Source: Rhodococcus pseudokoreensis
GTDB taxonomy: Bacteria; Actinomycetota; Actinomycetes; Mycobacteriales; Mycobacteriaceae
DNA: 64,000 nt
Assembly (NCBI RefSeq): GCF_017068395.1
Contig: NZ_CP070619.1
Coordinates: 310,001-374,000 of the forward strand
Direction: 5' to 3'
Shown in pieces: positions 29,344-38,122 of this stretch (position 1 is its first letter; the number at the start of each line of letters is the position of its first letter). The translations under genes were made by a program, and so were the position numbers. The notes beneath the pieces are model-generated. The model had not been told where the DNA came from, made no database searches, and saw nothing but the letters and a program-made list of their open reading frames with translations.

Positions 29344-30378
29344 TCAGAAGAGGGTGAGCGCCGGTCCGGGACGACCGGCCCCGACCAGTTCACCGCGGTC
29401 GGGCTCGGGCTGCCCGGCGTCCCGGTGTTTCGCACCGCCGCCGAGGCCGTACCGGTCGACGAGGGGGTCGACTCGCTGCTTCAGCCACGACTTGTATTCG
29501 GGCGGAACGTAGGACGCCCGCCCGTACAACTGCCGGTACTGGCGGACGAGCGCGGGATGCTCCGTCGACAGCCAGTTCATGAACCAGCCCTTGGTGCTCC
29601 CGCGCAGGTGCATCGGGAAGACGGTCACGCCCGAGGCACCGGCATCGGCGATCGATTCGAGCAGGCCGTCCAGGTGCCGCACCGAATCGGTGAGGAACGG
29701 AATCACGGGAGCCACCATCACATTGCACGGCAGCCCGGCGTCGGCGATCGCCCGGATCAGATCGAGACGCGCCTTCGGGGTGGGTGTGCCCGGTTCGATC
29801 GACTTCTGGAGGTCGGGATCGTGGATCGCCAGCGAGACGCCGATGCTCACCGGCACCTGCCGGGCGGCCAGAGTCAGGAGCGGGAGGTCGCGCCGCAGCA
29901 GCGTCCCCTTGGTCAGAATCGAGAACGGGGTCGCGGATTCGGCGAGCGCGCGAATGATGCCGGGCATCAGACGGTATCGGCCCTCGGCGCGCTGATACGG
30001 ATCGGTGTTGGTGCCGAGCGCCACGTGTTCACGCTTCCACGACCTGCGCCCCAACTCCTTGCGCAGCACCGCCGCGACGTTGGTCTTCACGACGATCTGA
30101 TTGTCGAAGTCGCCGCCCGCATCGAGGTCGAGGTATTCGTGGGTGGGCCGGGCGAAACAGTAGCGGCATGCGTGCGAGCACCCGCGAAAGGCGTTGACGG
30201 TGAATCGGAATGGTAGTTGCGACTCCTCGGGCATCTTGTTCAGCGCACTCTTGCAGAGCACTTCGTGGAAGGTGATGCCGTCGAACTCGGGTGTCTGCAC
30301 GCTGCGCACGAGTCCGGCGCGTTCCAGCCCTGGCAATGCACCGTCGTCGGCGTCGACCGCTTGCCCATCCCACCTCAT
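29344..30378 (-). CDS. Radical SAM protein, Rv2578c family
   Basis: 344 residues. The iron-sulfur cluster cysteines are Cys67, Cys71 and Cys74 in RGCSHACRYCFARP, the CxxxCxxC radical SAM motif. LGTNTDPYQRAE, ILTKGTLLRRDL and the C-terminal MNWLSTEHPALV segment are characteristic of the Rv2578c/SplB-like family. It resembles spore photoproduct lyase, but the photoproduct activity is not shown for this group. A LexA-box-like dyad lies 10 bases upstream of the ATG at 30378, which agrees with my recollection that the mycobacterial homologue is DNA-damage inducible. The last 40 residues are variable. Confidence 0.88.
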   Translation of the reverse strand: MRWDGQAVDADDGALPGLERAGLVRSVQTPEFDGITFHEVLCKSALNKMPEESQLPFRFTVNAFRGCSHACRYCFARPTHEYLDLDAGGDFDNQIVVKTNVAAVLRKELGRRSWKREHVALGTNTDPYQRAEGRYRLMPGIIRALAESATPFSILTKGTLLRRDLPLLTLAARQVPVSIGVSLAIHDPDLQKSIEPGTPTPKARLDLIRAIADAGLPCNVMVAPVIPFLTDSVRHLDGLLESIADAGASGVTVFPMHLRGSTKGWFMNWLSTEHPALVRQYRQLYGRASYVPPEYKSWLKQRVDPLVDRYGLGGGAKHRDAGQPEPDRGELVGAGRPGPALTLF

Positions 30379-30386
30379 GAGTACAT

Positions 30387-30402
30387 GCGAACATTTGTTC
30401 TA
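30387..30402. promoter_or_regulatory. Putative LexA (SOS) box
   Basis: GAAC (30389-30392) and GTTC (30397-30400) flank ATTT. Read on the minus strand it is TAGAACAAATGTTCGC, matching 10 of the 12 fixed positions of the mycobacterial SOS box TCGAAC-N4-GTTCGA. It lies between the radical SAM gene (start 30378) and the RidA gene (start 30496), close enough to the former to block its promoter. Confidence 0.6.
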
Positions 30403-30495
30403 ACCGGTGTCAAGGCTTCGCACCGGGTGGACACCAGATCGTCGACGTCGACCGCGCTGGTGAGAGCGAGGTCGACGCTTGCGAGAATGTCGCTC

Positions 30496-30885
30496 ATGTC
30501 GAACAGAAACAACATCTCGTCCGGTTCCGAGTGGGAAGGCAAGATCGGCTATTCCCGCGCCGTGCGCATCGGTCAGCTCGTGTCCGTGTCGGGTACCACC
30601 GCGTCGGGTCCCGACGGCCCCGTCGGCGGCGACGACCTCGCCGAGCAGACCCGCGAGGCGCTGCGCCGAATCGAGGCAGCGCTCGCGGAGGCCGGCGCGA
30701 GCACGACCGACGTGATCCGCACCCGCATGTACCTCACCGACATGAGCCGGTGGGAGGAAGCCGGCATCGCGCACGGCGAGGTCTTCGGCGAGATCCGCCC
30801 CGCCACGACGATCCTCGAGGTCAGTGCGCTGATCGCTCCGGGCCTGCTCATCGAGATCGAGGCCGACGCCGTCATCGGCGACTGA
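30496..30885 (+). CDS. RidA family (YjgF/YER057c/UK114) protein
   Basis: 129 residues, the family's usual size. RidA proteins hydrolyse reactive enamine/imine intermediates; several paralogues have other activities. GYSRAVRIGQLVSVSGTT and the ligand-binding region with RTRMYLTDMSRWEE are recognisable, as is the C-terminal LLIEIEADAVI. The key arginine of archetypal RidA appears retained in VIRTRMYLTD. The ATG at 30496 was chosen; an ATG nine bases earlier (30487) is in frame. It is divergent from the radical SAM gene and has no operon partner. A stem-loop follows. Confidence 0.88.
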   Translation: MSNRNNISSGSEWEGKIGYSRAVRIGQLVSVSGTTASGPDGPVGGDDLAEQTREALRRIEAALAEAGASTTDVIRTRMYLTDMSRWEEAGIAHGEVFGEIRPATTILEVSALIAPGLLIEIEADAVIGD

Positions 30886-30892
30886 CCGCCCC

Positions 30893-30935
30893 GGGGAGGC
30901 GGCACCGCACCGACGAGTGCCACGGCCGCCTCCCC
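30893..30935 (+). terminator. Stem-loop after the RidA gene
   Basis: Eleven-base arms GGGGAGGCGGC (30893-30903) and GCCGCCTCCCC (30925-30935) with a 21-base loop lie 8 bases past the stop codon. Probable terminator without a U-tract. Confidence 0.6.
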
Positions 30936-30997
30936 ACCTACCGGTGGTCCACCGGAAGTACCCACTCTTCGACGAGATTGGGTGAACAATTGTCGCG

Positions 30998-31981
30998 GTG
31001 AGCCCCCTGGGACGAATCGGTCGAGCGCTCCTCGCGTTCGCGCTGGTCGTTGTCATCGGCACGGCGGGCTACATCGTCCTCGGCTTCGGGCTCCTCGACG
31101 CGCTCTATCAGACCGTCACCACGATCACGACCGTCGGATTCCGCGAAGTACATCCCCTCAGCCGCGTCGGAGAAATATTCACGATCACCCTCATCCTCGC
31201 GGGGGTGGGCACCGCGCTGTACATGTTCGGCGTCCTCCTCGAGGCGCTCATCGAGGGCCACCTGCGCCATCACATGGAGAGACGGCGAATGGATCGACGC
31301 ATCAGCCGGATGACCGGCCACATCATCATCTGCGGATGGGGCCGGGTAGGTACTGCGAGCGCGCAATACCTCACCTCACTCGGCCGTGAGATCGTCGTCA
31401 TCGACCGCGAACCGGACAGACTCCGAGATATCCAGCACCCCACCGTCATCGGAGACGTCACCGACGACCGAACCCTCGAAGCCGCCGGGATCGCGCATGC
31501 ACACGCTTTGATCTCCGCGCTCGACACCGACGCCGACAACGTGTACGTCACACTGTCGAGCCGGGCATTGCGCCCGGACCTCATCATCATCGCCCGCGCC
31601 CGGAACGAGGGGTCGATGTCCAAACTCGTGCGCGCCGGCGCCAACCGGGTGGTCAACCCGCAATTGATCGGCGGCCGCAGAATGGGTTCCTTTGCGCTGC
31701 AACCCCACGTGGCCGAATTCTTCGACGTGGTGATGCACGACGAGACCCTCGACTACCGCATGGAAGAGATCACCGTCGGTTCGACATCACCGTGGGTGGG
31801 ATACCCGCTCGAGCAGATGGGAATTCACGCAAGCGGCGCACTGCTGCTTGCGATTCGCACCGTCTCCGGTCAGTTCGTCGCCAATCCGGCGCCCACTATC
31901 CAACTCGAACCCGCAATGATCCTCATCGCTCTCGGAACGCCCGACGAACTCGATGCGGCACGCCACCACGTCAACCCGTAA
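30998..31981 (+). CDS. Two-helix potassium channel with TrkA-N (RCK) domains
   Basis: 327 residues with a GTG start. Membrane helix 1 spans about residues 8-30, the pore loop carries the selectivity filter TTVGF (44-48), and helix 2 spans about 58-83. The filter is TVGF rather than the usual TVGYG, a variant known in some prokaryotic channels. A cytoplasmic RCK-N domain starts at GHIIICGWGRVG (107-118), with a nucleotide-binding GxGxxG and the acidic VIDRE strand end. An RCK-C part follows (GSTSPWVGYPLEQMGI). Function as a gated K+ channel is inferred. It is a stand-alone gene. Confidence 0.87.
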   Translation: MSPLGRIGRALLAFALVVVIGTAGYIVLGFGLLDALYQTVTTITTVGFREVHPLSRVGEIFTITLILAGVGTALYMFGVLLEALIEGHLRHHMERRRMDRRISRMTGHIIICGWGRVGTASAQYLTSLGREIVVIDREPDRLRDIQHPTVIGDVTDDRTLEAAGIAHAHALISALDTDADNVYVTLSSRALRPDLIIIARARNEGSMSKLVRAGANRVVNPQLIGGRRMGSFALQPHVAEFFDVVMHDETLDYRMEEITVGSTSPWVGYPLEQMGIHASGALLLAIRTVSGQFVANPAPTIQLEPAMILIALGTPDELDAARHHVNP

Positions 31982-32039
31982 CGCGTAGCCCCGGCCGGTG
32001 ACGCCCTTCCCCTTGACGTGCCCGCCCACGATCCCTATT

Positions 32040-32056
32040 CTCGAATTCGATTCGAG
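32040..32056. promoter_or_regulatory. 17-bp palindrome upstream of the nitronate monooxygenase gene
   Basis: Perfect 7-base arms CTCGAAT (32040-32046) and ATTCGAG (32050-32056) around TCG lie about 110 bases upstream of the ATG at 32168. Size and symmetry suit a TetR-type operator, and a TetR gene lies at the end of this short cluster. Confidence 0.5.
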
Positions 32057-32167
32057 TTTCAGTATGGTGGAAGTTCCGCCGCAGCCCAGTTCCACCCATC
32101 ACCCACCGTCGATCACCCCATGACCGCCGGCGCCCCGGCAACGGCGGGGTCACTCTTCGAGGAAAAT

Positions 32168-33157
32168 ATGTTCAGCAACGAGTTCACCCAGACGTTCGGA
32201 ATCGAACACCCCATCGTGTGCGGCGGCATGACCGCCGTCGGCACCGCCGACCTGATCAGCGCGGTGGCCAACGCCGGCGCACTCGGATTCCTCACCGCCC
32301 TGACCCAACCGACCCCCGAGGCACTGGTCAAGGAGATCGCCCGCTGCCGCGATCTCACCGACAAACCGTTCGGCGTCAACCTCACCATCCTGCCCACCAT
32401 CCAACCGGTCCCCTACGACGACTACCGCGACGCCATCGTCGACAGCGGCATCACCATCGTCGAAACCGCCGGCGGCAACCCGGCCCCGCACCTGCCCACG
32501 TTCAAGGCCGCCGGTGTGAAGGTCATCCACAAGGCCGTCTCGGTCCGGCACGCCGTCAAGGCCGAGCAACTCGGCGTCGACGCCATCAGCATCGACGGCT
32601 TCGAATGCGCCGGCCACCCCGGCGAAGACGACGTCCCCGGCCTCATACTGATCCCCGCGGCGGCCCGGGCACTGACCATCCCGATCATCGCCAGCGGCGG
32701 AATCGCCAGCGGAGCCGGACTCGTCGCCGCGCTCGCACTGGGAGCGTCGGCGGTCAACATGGGCACCCGATTCATGGCGACCACCGAGGCGCCGATACAC
32801 GACAACGTCAAGCAGCAGATCGTGCAGAACACCGAACGCGACACGCGAATCGTGTTCCGCGAGTTCCACAACTCCGCACGCGTCGCCCGCAACTCGGTCT
32901 CCGAAGAGATCGTCGACCTGTCCCGGCGCCCGGGTGCCACCTTCGACGACATCGCCCATCTCGCCAGCGGCGCCCGCGGCCGCGATCGGGTGTACGGCGC
33001 CGGCGACGTCGAGGACGGACTGTGGTGGGCCGGCCAGGCCCAGGGGCTGATCCACGAGGTCGCCGAGTGCGCCGACGTCGTCGACACCATCCTCGGCGAG
33101 GCACGACACATCATCAGCGCGCGGTTGCCGGCACAGCTTGCTCAGACCACAGCGTGA
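32168..33157 (+). CDS. Nitronate monooxygenase (2-nitropropane dioxygenase family)
   Basis: 329 residues. FMN-dependent TIM barrel. The N-terminal GIEHPIVCGGMTAVGTADLI, the GALGFLTAL strand, KVIHKAVSVRHA, GFECAGHPGEDD with the catalytic-type histidine, and the phosphate-binding IIASGGIASG and GASAVNMGTRFMAT motifs mark the class. Physiological substrates are often propionate-3-nitronate or unknown. The ATG at 32168 follows GAGGAAAAT; an upstream in-frame extension is Ala/Pro-rich and contains the palindrome, so it was rejected. It is followed 70 bases later by a TetR gene on the same strand. Confidence 0.9.
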   Translation: MFSNEFTQTFGIEHPIVCGGMTAVGTADLISAVANAGALGFLTALTQPTPEALVKEIARCRDLTDKPFGVNLTILPTIQPVPYDDYRDAIVDSGITIVETAGGNPAPHLPTFKAAGVKVIHKAVSVRHAVKAEQLGVDAISIDGFECAGHPGEDDVPGLILIPAAARALTIPIIASGGIASGAGLVAALALGASAVNMGTRFMATTEAPIHDNVKQQIVQNTERDTRIVFREFHNSARVARNSVSEEIVDLSRRPGATFDDIAHLASGARGRDRVYGAGDVEDGLWWAGQAQGLIHEVAECADVVDTILGEARHIISARLPAQLAQTTA

Positions 33158-33227
33158 CCCGGCGCCGTCGGCTGATACGGTCACGAATCGTGTTCGACTT
33201 CATGCACGCTCTGGAAGGCTGGCGACC

Positions 33228-33860
33228 ATGGACAGCGCGCCGCGGGTGACGCAGCAGGCTCCGTCCTCACCCGGGCGGGCGCAACGCCGCGGAGTGGAGC
33301 GCAGGCGGGCCATCCTCGACGCAGCCGAGGCGATCCTGTGCGAGCAGGGCTACGCGGCGGCAACCCTCAAAGCGATGGGTGAGCGGGCGGGGATTCCGAC
33401 GGCGTCGATGTACCACTACTTTCCCGACCGTCACGAGGTCGAGATCGAGCTGCTGACGAACCACCTGCGTGAGTTCGACAAGCAGGTGAGTGCGGCACTG
33501 GAGACCGCCCGGATCCGGGCGCTCCCCGACGCCGTGGACGCGATCATCGACCCCGAGCTGGCGTATTTCAGACAGCATCCCGCGTGCGCCGAGTTGTGGT
33601 TCGCCGGTCGGAACGAGTCCGTGACCGAGCTGGTGCACGCGTTCGACGACGAGAGAGCGCAAGCACTCTGGCGCCTTCTGATAGACCGGGGACTCCTCCG
33701 CCCCGACACTCCCCTGCTCGTCCTGCAGCTGGCGTTCGAGGCCGGCAACCGGCTCTTCGACGTGGCGTTCCGGCGTTCCCCGGGCGGAGACGACGACACG
33801 ATCGCCGAAGCGCGCCGGCTCGTCACCGCCTACCTCGAGACCTACGCCCCCGACGCGTGA
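33228..33860 (+). CDS. TetR family transcriptional regulator
   Basis: 210 residues. The N-terminal helix-turn-helix at about residues 22-70 (RRAILDAAEAIL, then TLKAMGERAGIPTASMYHYFPDRHEVEIELL) is typical. A variable ligand-binding domain follows. The start is the ATG at 33228 preceded by GGAAGG. It is probably the local regulator of the nitronate monooxygenase gene; candidate sites are the palindrome at 32040-32056 and a shorter one (CACGA/TCGTG, 33182-33192) in its own upstream gap. Confidence 0.85.
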   Translation: MDSAPRVTQQAPSSPGRAQRRGVERRRAILDAAEAILCEQGYAAATLKAMGERAGIPTASMYHYFPDRHEVEIELLTNHLREFDKQVSAALETARIRALPDAVDAIIDPELAYFRQHPACAELWFAGRNESVTELVHAFDDERAQALWRLLIDRGLLRPDTPLLVLQLAFEAGNRLFDVAFRRSPGGDDDTIAEARRLVTAYLETYAPDA

Positions 33861-34421
33861 CGGCATCAGTCGCCGAAGTGGCCGGTCACGGCGCCGGAGA
33901 AGTGCCGCGACACGTCAAGTATTCGAATCCGCCTGCAGGAAAAGGAATGCGTAGCACCGTGCCGTCGTTGACGGATCAAGCGAGGACATCAGCCTCCCGC
34001 AGAAGAACGTCGTCGATCTACCCGCGGAAATCCTGGCAGGCGCCGCAGAAAATGCCCCCGTCATCGAGACCAACAACTAGTACCCCCGACAGCGTCCACG
34101 GCACACGAAGCGCCGAAACTGATCCTCGATCGGTCAGGCTCACACCTCGATTCTGTCGTACAGTCCGGCGGCGAGGTGGTCGACGAGTGCGCGGATGCGT
34201 CGGGGAACCCCGTATGAACCTCATGCCGTTCGCACAGATCTCGACCCGCCTCGGCGGCGTGACCACCGTCATCTCCGCCGCCTCACTCGTCCGCGTCCTC
34301 GGCTGACACACCCGGGAACACCTCGTGCGTGTCATTCGCGCCCCAACCGCGCCGAGGGGCCCGATAATCGGGCGAGCACCGGTTGCGTCGTTGCCGGTGC
34401 ATCGTCGCAGGAGGTGCCGAA
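33861..34421. other. 561-bp interval with decayed coding remnants
   Basis: No intact gene is recognised. On the plus strand, an open stretch 33955-34080 reads as a plausible protein C-terminus (DISLPQKNVVDLPAEILAGA, ending at TAG) but has no start. On the minus strand, 34140-34223 resembles the end of a LysR-type regulator. A 30-codon plus-strand frame opens at 34214 and ends at 34306, with no recognisable match. The interval looks like leftovers of deleted genes between the TetR gene and the penicillin-binding protein gene. The promoter and the strong AGGAGGTG ribosome binding site of the latter occupy its right end. Confidence 0.5.
34140..34223 (-). pseudogene. Possible LysR-type regulator C-terminal remnant
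   Basis: The minus-strand frame reads GVPRRIRALVDHLAAGLYDR and ends in EV-stop, similar to the closing helix of many LysR effector domains (P-R-R-V-R-A-L-V-D-F-L-A). It is interrupted upstream by a stop at 34221-34223 and has no remaining domain, so only about 26 residues survive. Short length makes this tentative. Confidence 0.3.
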
Positions 34422-36485
34422 TTGCAATCCAGGACCGTTCTCAAACTCACCGGCGCGACGGTGGCCGCGGGGGTGCTGCTGGCCGGGGTGATGTTCCCGA
34501 TCGCCGCCGGGCTCGGGTACGCATCGAACCGGGCCGCCGACAGCGTCGGTAACTCCTCGGCCGAACTGGCCGACGGGGTGGTGCCTGCGGTGACGACGAT
34601 GACCGACGTCACCGGGAACCCGATCGCCTGGCTGTACGACCAGCGTCGATTCGAGGTCCCCAGCGACCAGATCTCCAACGACATGAAACTGGCGATTCTC
34701 TCGATCGAGGACAGACGGTTCGGCGAACACCAGGGGGTGGACTGGCAGGGCACGATGCGGGCGTTCTTCACCAACACCACCAGCGGTCAGATCGAACAGG
34801 GTGCCTCGACGATCAATCAGCAGTACGTGAAGAACTACCTGCTGCACGTGGTCGCCAAGACCGACGGCGAACGCCGGGCCGCGATCGAGACCACGCCGGT
34901 CCGCAAGATCCGGGAGATCCGGATGGCGATGACCCTGGACCAGGAACTGTCCAAGGAGGAAATCCTCACCCGGTATCTGAATCTGGTGCCGTTCGGCAAC
35001 GGTTCCTTCGGGGTGCAGGACGCCGCCCGCACGTACTTCGGCATCGACGCGAAGGACCTGAACCTGGCGCAGTCGGCGATGCTCGCGGGCATGGTGCAGT
35101 CCAGTTCCGCACTCAACCCGTACACCAACCCGGAGGGGGTGTTCGAGCGCCGCAACGTCGTCCTGGACACCCTGGTCGTGAATGTCCCGGACCGGGCCGC
35201 CGAGATCCGCGCCCTGAAGGAGACGCCGCTCGGGGTGCTCCCGAAACCGAACAACCTGCCCCGCGGATGCATCGCCGCCGGCGACCGCGGGTTCTTCTGC
35301 GACTACGCGTTGCAGTACCTCCAGAACGCCGGGCTGTCCCGGGAGCAGCTGGAACGGGGCGGCTACCTGATCCGCACCACCCTCGATCCGGCCGTACAGG
35401 GATCGGTGAAGTCGGCGGTGACCAAATACGCCGACCCGAAACTTCCGGACATCGCGAGCGTGATGAACGTCGTGCAGCCCGGACAGGACCAGCACCGGGT
35501 CCTGGCCATGGCGGGCAGCCGCAACTACGGTCTGGACGCAGCCGCCGCCGAGACGGTGCAGGAGCTGCCCTATTCACTGTCCGGGCACGGCGCCGGATCG
35601 GTGTTCAAGATCTTCACCACCGCAGCGGCCATGGAGAAGGGGCTTCGCCTGAACGCGATCCTCGATGTACCGGGCCGGTTCGATGCCTACGGGATGGGCG
35701 ACGGCGGCGCCCCCGGGTGCCCCGGAGGCGCCTACTGCGTGCAGAACGCCGCCCCGTATCCGCGGGCACTGTCGGTCACCGACGCCCTCGCCCAGTCACC
35801 GAACACCGCGTTCGTGAAACTTCTCCAGGCCACCGGGGTCGATGCGACGGTGGACATGGCGGTACGCCTCGGCATGCGGTCCTACAACGAACCGGGCACC
35901 TCCGGGTTCGGGGACCAGAGCCTGGCCGACATGCAGAAAGACCAGAATCTGGGGTCGTTCACCCTCGGTCCGGTGTGGATCAATCCGCTCGAGCTGTCGA
36001 ATGTCGCCGCGACCCTGGCCTCACACGGCAAGTGGTGCCCGCCGAGCCCGATCGACTCCATCGTCGACCGGCAGGGCAGGCCGGTCCCGCTCACCCAGCA
36101 GGCGTGCGAGCAGGTCATCGATCCCGGTCTGGCCGACACCCTGTCCAATGCGCTCAGCAAGGACGATCTGCCCGGCGGCACGGCGTCGGCCGCGGCCGGC
36201 GCTGCCGGGTGGAAACTGCCGATGTCCGGCAAGACCGGGACCACCGAATCGCACATGTCGTCGGCTTTCGTCGGGTACACGAACAACCTGGCCGGCAGCG
36301 TCTACGTGTTCGGGGACACGCCGACCCCGGGCCAGATCTGCACCAGCCCACTGCGTGCGTGCGGGGACGGGAACCTGTTCGGCGGCACCGAGCCGGCCCG
36401 CACCTGGTTCACGGCGATGATGCCGATCGCGAACAACTTCGGCCCCACCGCCCTGCCACCGATCGACCCGCGCTACGCCCGGTGA
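34422..36485 (+). CDS. Class A penicillin-binding protein (transglycosylase/transpeptidase)
   Basis: 687 residues with a TTG start, supported by AGGAGGTG six bases upstream. Bifunctional peptidoglycan synthase at the membrane. One helix spans about 8-33. The GT51 domain has the catalytic Glu in SIEDRRFGEHQGVD (about 95-108), QGASTINQQYVKN (126-138) and RKIREIRMA. The transpeptidase domain has SVFK (Ser394-Lys397), SPN (460-462) and KTGT (605-608). There is no PASTA domain. The last residues are Pro-rich. It stands alone in the accessory region, so it is probably an extra copy beside the usual PonA1/PonA2 (inference). Confidence 0.92.
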   Translation: MQSRTVLKLTGATVAAGVLLAGVMFPIAAGLGYASNRAADSVGNSSAELADGVVPAVTTMTDVTGNPIAWLYDQRRFEVPSDQISNDMKLAILSIEDRRFGEHQGVDWQGTMRAFFTNTTSGQIEQGASTINQQYVKNYLLHVVAKTDGERRAAIETTPVRKIREIRMAMTLDQELSKEEILTRYLNLVPFGNGSFGVQDAARTYFGIDAKDLNLAQSAMLAGMVQSSSALNPYTNPEGVFERRNVVLDTLVVNVPDRAAEIRALKETPLGVLPKPNNLPRGCIAAGDRGFFCDYALQYLQNAGLSREQLERGGYLIRTTLDPAVQGSVKSAVTKYADPKLPDIASVMNVVQPGQDQHRVLAMAGSRNYGLDAAAAETVQELPYSLSGHGAGSVFKIFTTAAAMEKGLRLNAILDVPGRFDAYGMGDGGAPGCPGGAYCVQNAAPYPRALSVTDALAQSPNTAFVKLLQATGVDATVDMAVRLGMRSYNEPGTSGFGDQSLADMQKDQNLGSFTLGPVWINPLELSNVAATLASHGKWCPPSPIDSIVDRQGRPVPLTQQACEQVIDPGLADTLSNALSKDDLPGGTASAAAGAAGWKLPMSGKTGTTESHMSSAFVGYTNNLAGSVYVFGDTPTPGQICTSPLRACGDGNLFGGTEPARTWFTAMMPIANNFGPTALPPIDPRYAR

Positions 36486-36495
36486 CCGGGTGATG

Positions 36496-36527
36496 TGGAG
36501 GCCCGCGACGACCTGAGCGGGCCTCCA
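36496..36527. terminator. Bidirectional terminator between the PBP and methyltransferase genes
   Basis: Perfect 11-base arms TGGAGGCCCGC (36496-36506) and GCGGGCCTCCA (36517-36527) with a 10-base loop lie between convergent genes, 10 bases after the PBP stop. Confidence 0.75.
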
Positions 36528-36569
36528 CCCCGGTGCCGTTCAGCGCCACCCGGGTTCGGAACGCCAACC

Positions 36570-37862
36570 CTATGTGTGCGCCTTCAACAGTTCGTCACGG
36601 GTACCGGGCATGCCGCTGCTGCCCCGTTCGGTGCTTTTGACTGCCAGAATCTGGTTGATCCCGAGCCGGTTCGCCGAGAACGCCAACGCCGCCCCGGCCA
36701 TGTACAGCCGCCACACCCGTGCCCGCCCGGCGCTGCTGGAGGCCACCGCCTCGTCCCAGTTCGCCTCCAGGTTCCCCACCCAGGCCCGCAGGGTCAGCGC
36801 GTAGTGCTCGCGCAGCGACTCGACGTCGCGCACCTCGAAGCCTGCCCCTTCGAGCGCGTCGATCATCGGTGCCATCGGTTCGATTTCGCCGTCGGGGAAC
36901 ACATAGCGATCGATGAACGACGTCGTGGAGAAACTGTCCGCGGTTTCGCGTGGTCGCCGCGAGATCGCATGGTTGAGCAACCGGCCCTCCGGGCGTAGCA
37001 GCGCGAACAGGTCCGCGGAGTAGGTCGACAGCATCGCGTCGCCGACGTGTTCGGCCATGCCGATGCTCGAGATCGCGTCGTAGGGGCCGTCCGCGACGTC
37101 GCGGTAGTCCTGCACCCGGATCTGCACCAAGTCCCCCACCCCGGCGTCGACCATCCGTTTGGCGGCGTAGTCCGCCTGCTCGTGGGACAGGGTGACACCG
37201 ACGACGTGCGCGCCGTACTGACGTGCCGCGTGCAGCGCGAAAGTCCCCCACCCGCAGCCGACGTCGAGTACCCGCATCCCCGCGGTCAGGCCGAGCTTGC
37301 GGGCCACCAGATCGCATTTGGCGTACTGGGCCGCGTCCAGATCCCCGCCCGGCTCCGCCCAGTACGCACACGAGTAGGTCATCGACTCACCGAGCACGAG
37401 TCGATAGAAATCGTTGCCGACGTCGTAGTGGTGGCTGATCGCGGCGGCGTCCCGGGCCTTGTCGTGCCGGCGCCCGCGCGCCAATTTCATCTCCTCCGCC
37501 GGCGGCTTCGGTGGAAGCCCGACGATTCCCAGGCGCAGCGCCGCCTTCACCAGTGCCTTTTTCGTCTGCCCGTCGATGCGCACACCGGGGCCCCGGCTCG
37601 GGTCCGCCACCTCCTCCAGCGCGTCCAGTCCGGCGAGCAGGTCACCCTCGATGTCGATGTCGCCGGAGACGTAGGCCCGCGCGAAACCGAGATCGTTGGG
37701 TGCCCACAGCAACCGCCGCAGACCACGCCGGTTGACGAGGTGCACCTGCCAGGGCGCGTCCGCAGGCCCGCTGCGACTGCCGTCCCAGCACCTGATACCC
37801 ACCGGGACCTGTGTACCGAGCACCGCGCGAACCAGCGGAGCCACCGTGTCAGCGACCGTCAT
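36570..37862 (-). CDS. Cyclopropane-fatty-acyl-phospholipid synthase family methyltransferase
   Basis: 430 residues. SAM-dependent enzyme that modifies unsaturated acyl chains of membrane lipids. The N-terminal domain (NDLGFARAYVSGDIDIEGDL) matches the CFA synthase lipid-binding part. The catalytic domain has ISHHYDVGNDFYRLVLGESMTYSCAY, the SAM-binding VLDVGCGWGTFALHAA, GVTLSHEQADYA and a SSIGMAEHVG segment. The ATG at 37862 follows GGAGGTGGGT; a GTG six bases upstream is possible. Product could be a cyclopropane or a methyl-branched acid such as tuberculostearate precursor; it cannot be decided here. A 17-base palindrome lies 69 bases upstream. Confidence 0.9.
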   Translation of the reverse strand: MTVADTVAPLVRAVLGTQVPVGIRCWDGSRSGPADAPWQVHLVNRRGLRRLLWAPNDLGFARAYVSGDIDIEGDLLAGLDALEEVADPSRGPGVRIDGQTKKALVKAALRLGIVGLPPKPPAEEMKLARGRRHDKARDAAAISHHYDVGNDFYRLVLGESMTYSCAYWAEPGGDLDAAQYAKCDLVARKLGLTAGMRVLDVGCGWGTFALHAARQYGAHVVGVTLSHEQADYAAKRMVDAGVGDLVQIRVQDYRDVADGPYDAISSIGMAEHVGDAMLSTYSADLFALLRPEGRLLNHAISRRPRETADSFSTTSFIDRYVFPDGEIEPMAPMIDALEGAGFEVRDVESLREHYALTLRAWVGNLEANWDEAVASSSAGRARVWRLYMAGAALAFSANRLGINQILAVKSTERGSSGMPGTRDELLKAHT

Positions 37863-37930
37863 ACCCACCTCCGTCGAAGCGTGGGTCTGTCAACCCACAA
37901 ACGTTCCGCAATCCAACTCGTCGACCATAT

Positions 37931-37947
37931 CGATGGAACGTCCATCG
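37931..37947. promoter_or_regulatory. 17-bp palindrome between the divergent methyltransferase and ANTAR genes
   Basis: Perfect 7-base arms CGATGGA (37931-37937) and TCCATCG (37941-37947) around ACG. It lies 69 bases upstream of the methyltransferase start and 176 bases from the ANTAR gene start in a 260-base divergent gap. Operator-like; no adjacent repressor gene is present, so a remote regulator is implied. Confidence 0.5.
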
Positions 37948-38122
37948 CCGCAGACCATCACACCAACTGCGGCTACCGATTCGGGCGTCGCCGGTTCGCG
38001 AATCTCGCGCCACACGCCTGGGAACCACTAGGTCAATGTCGGTGTTCTCTGCTCGTCTCTCCGACGACTCTGAAGTGGTCGCCCGGTTCGCCTGAACCGC
38101 CGACACAGCGAAAGGACTCCCC

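Noticed and set aside
34214-34306. Thirty-codon plus-strand frame starting MNLMPFAQ
   Set aside because: No ribosome binding site or homology recognised; too short to support.
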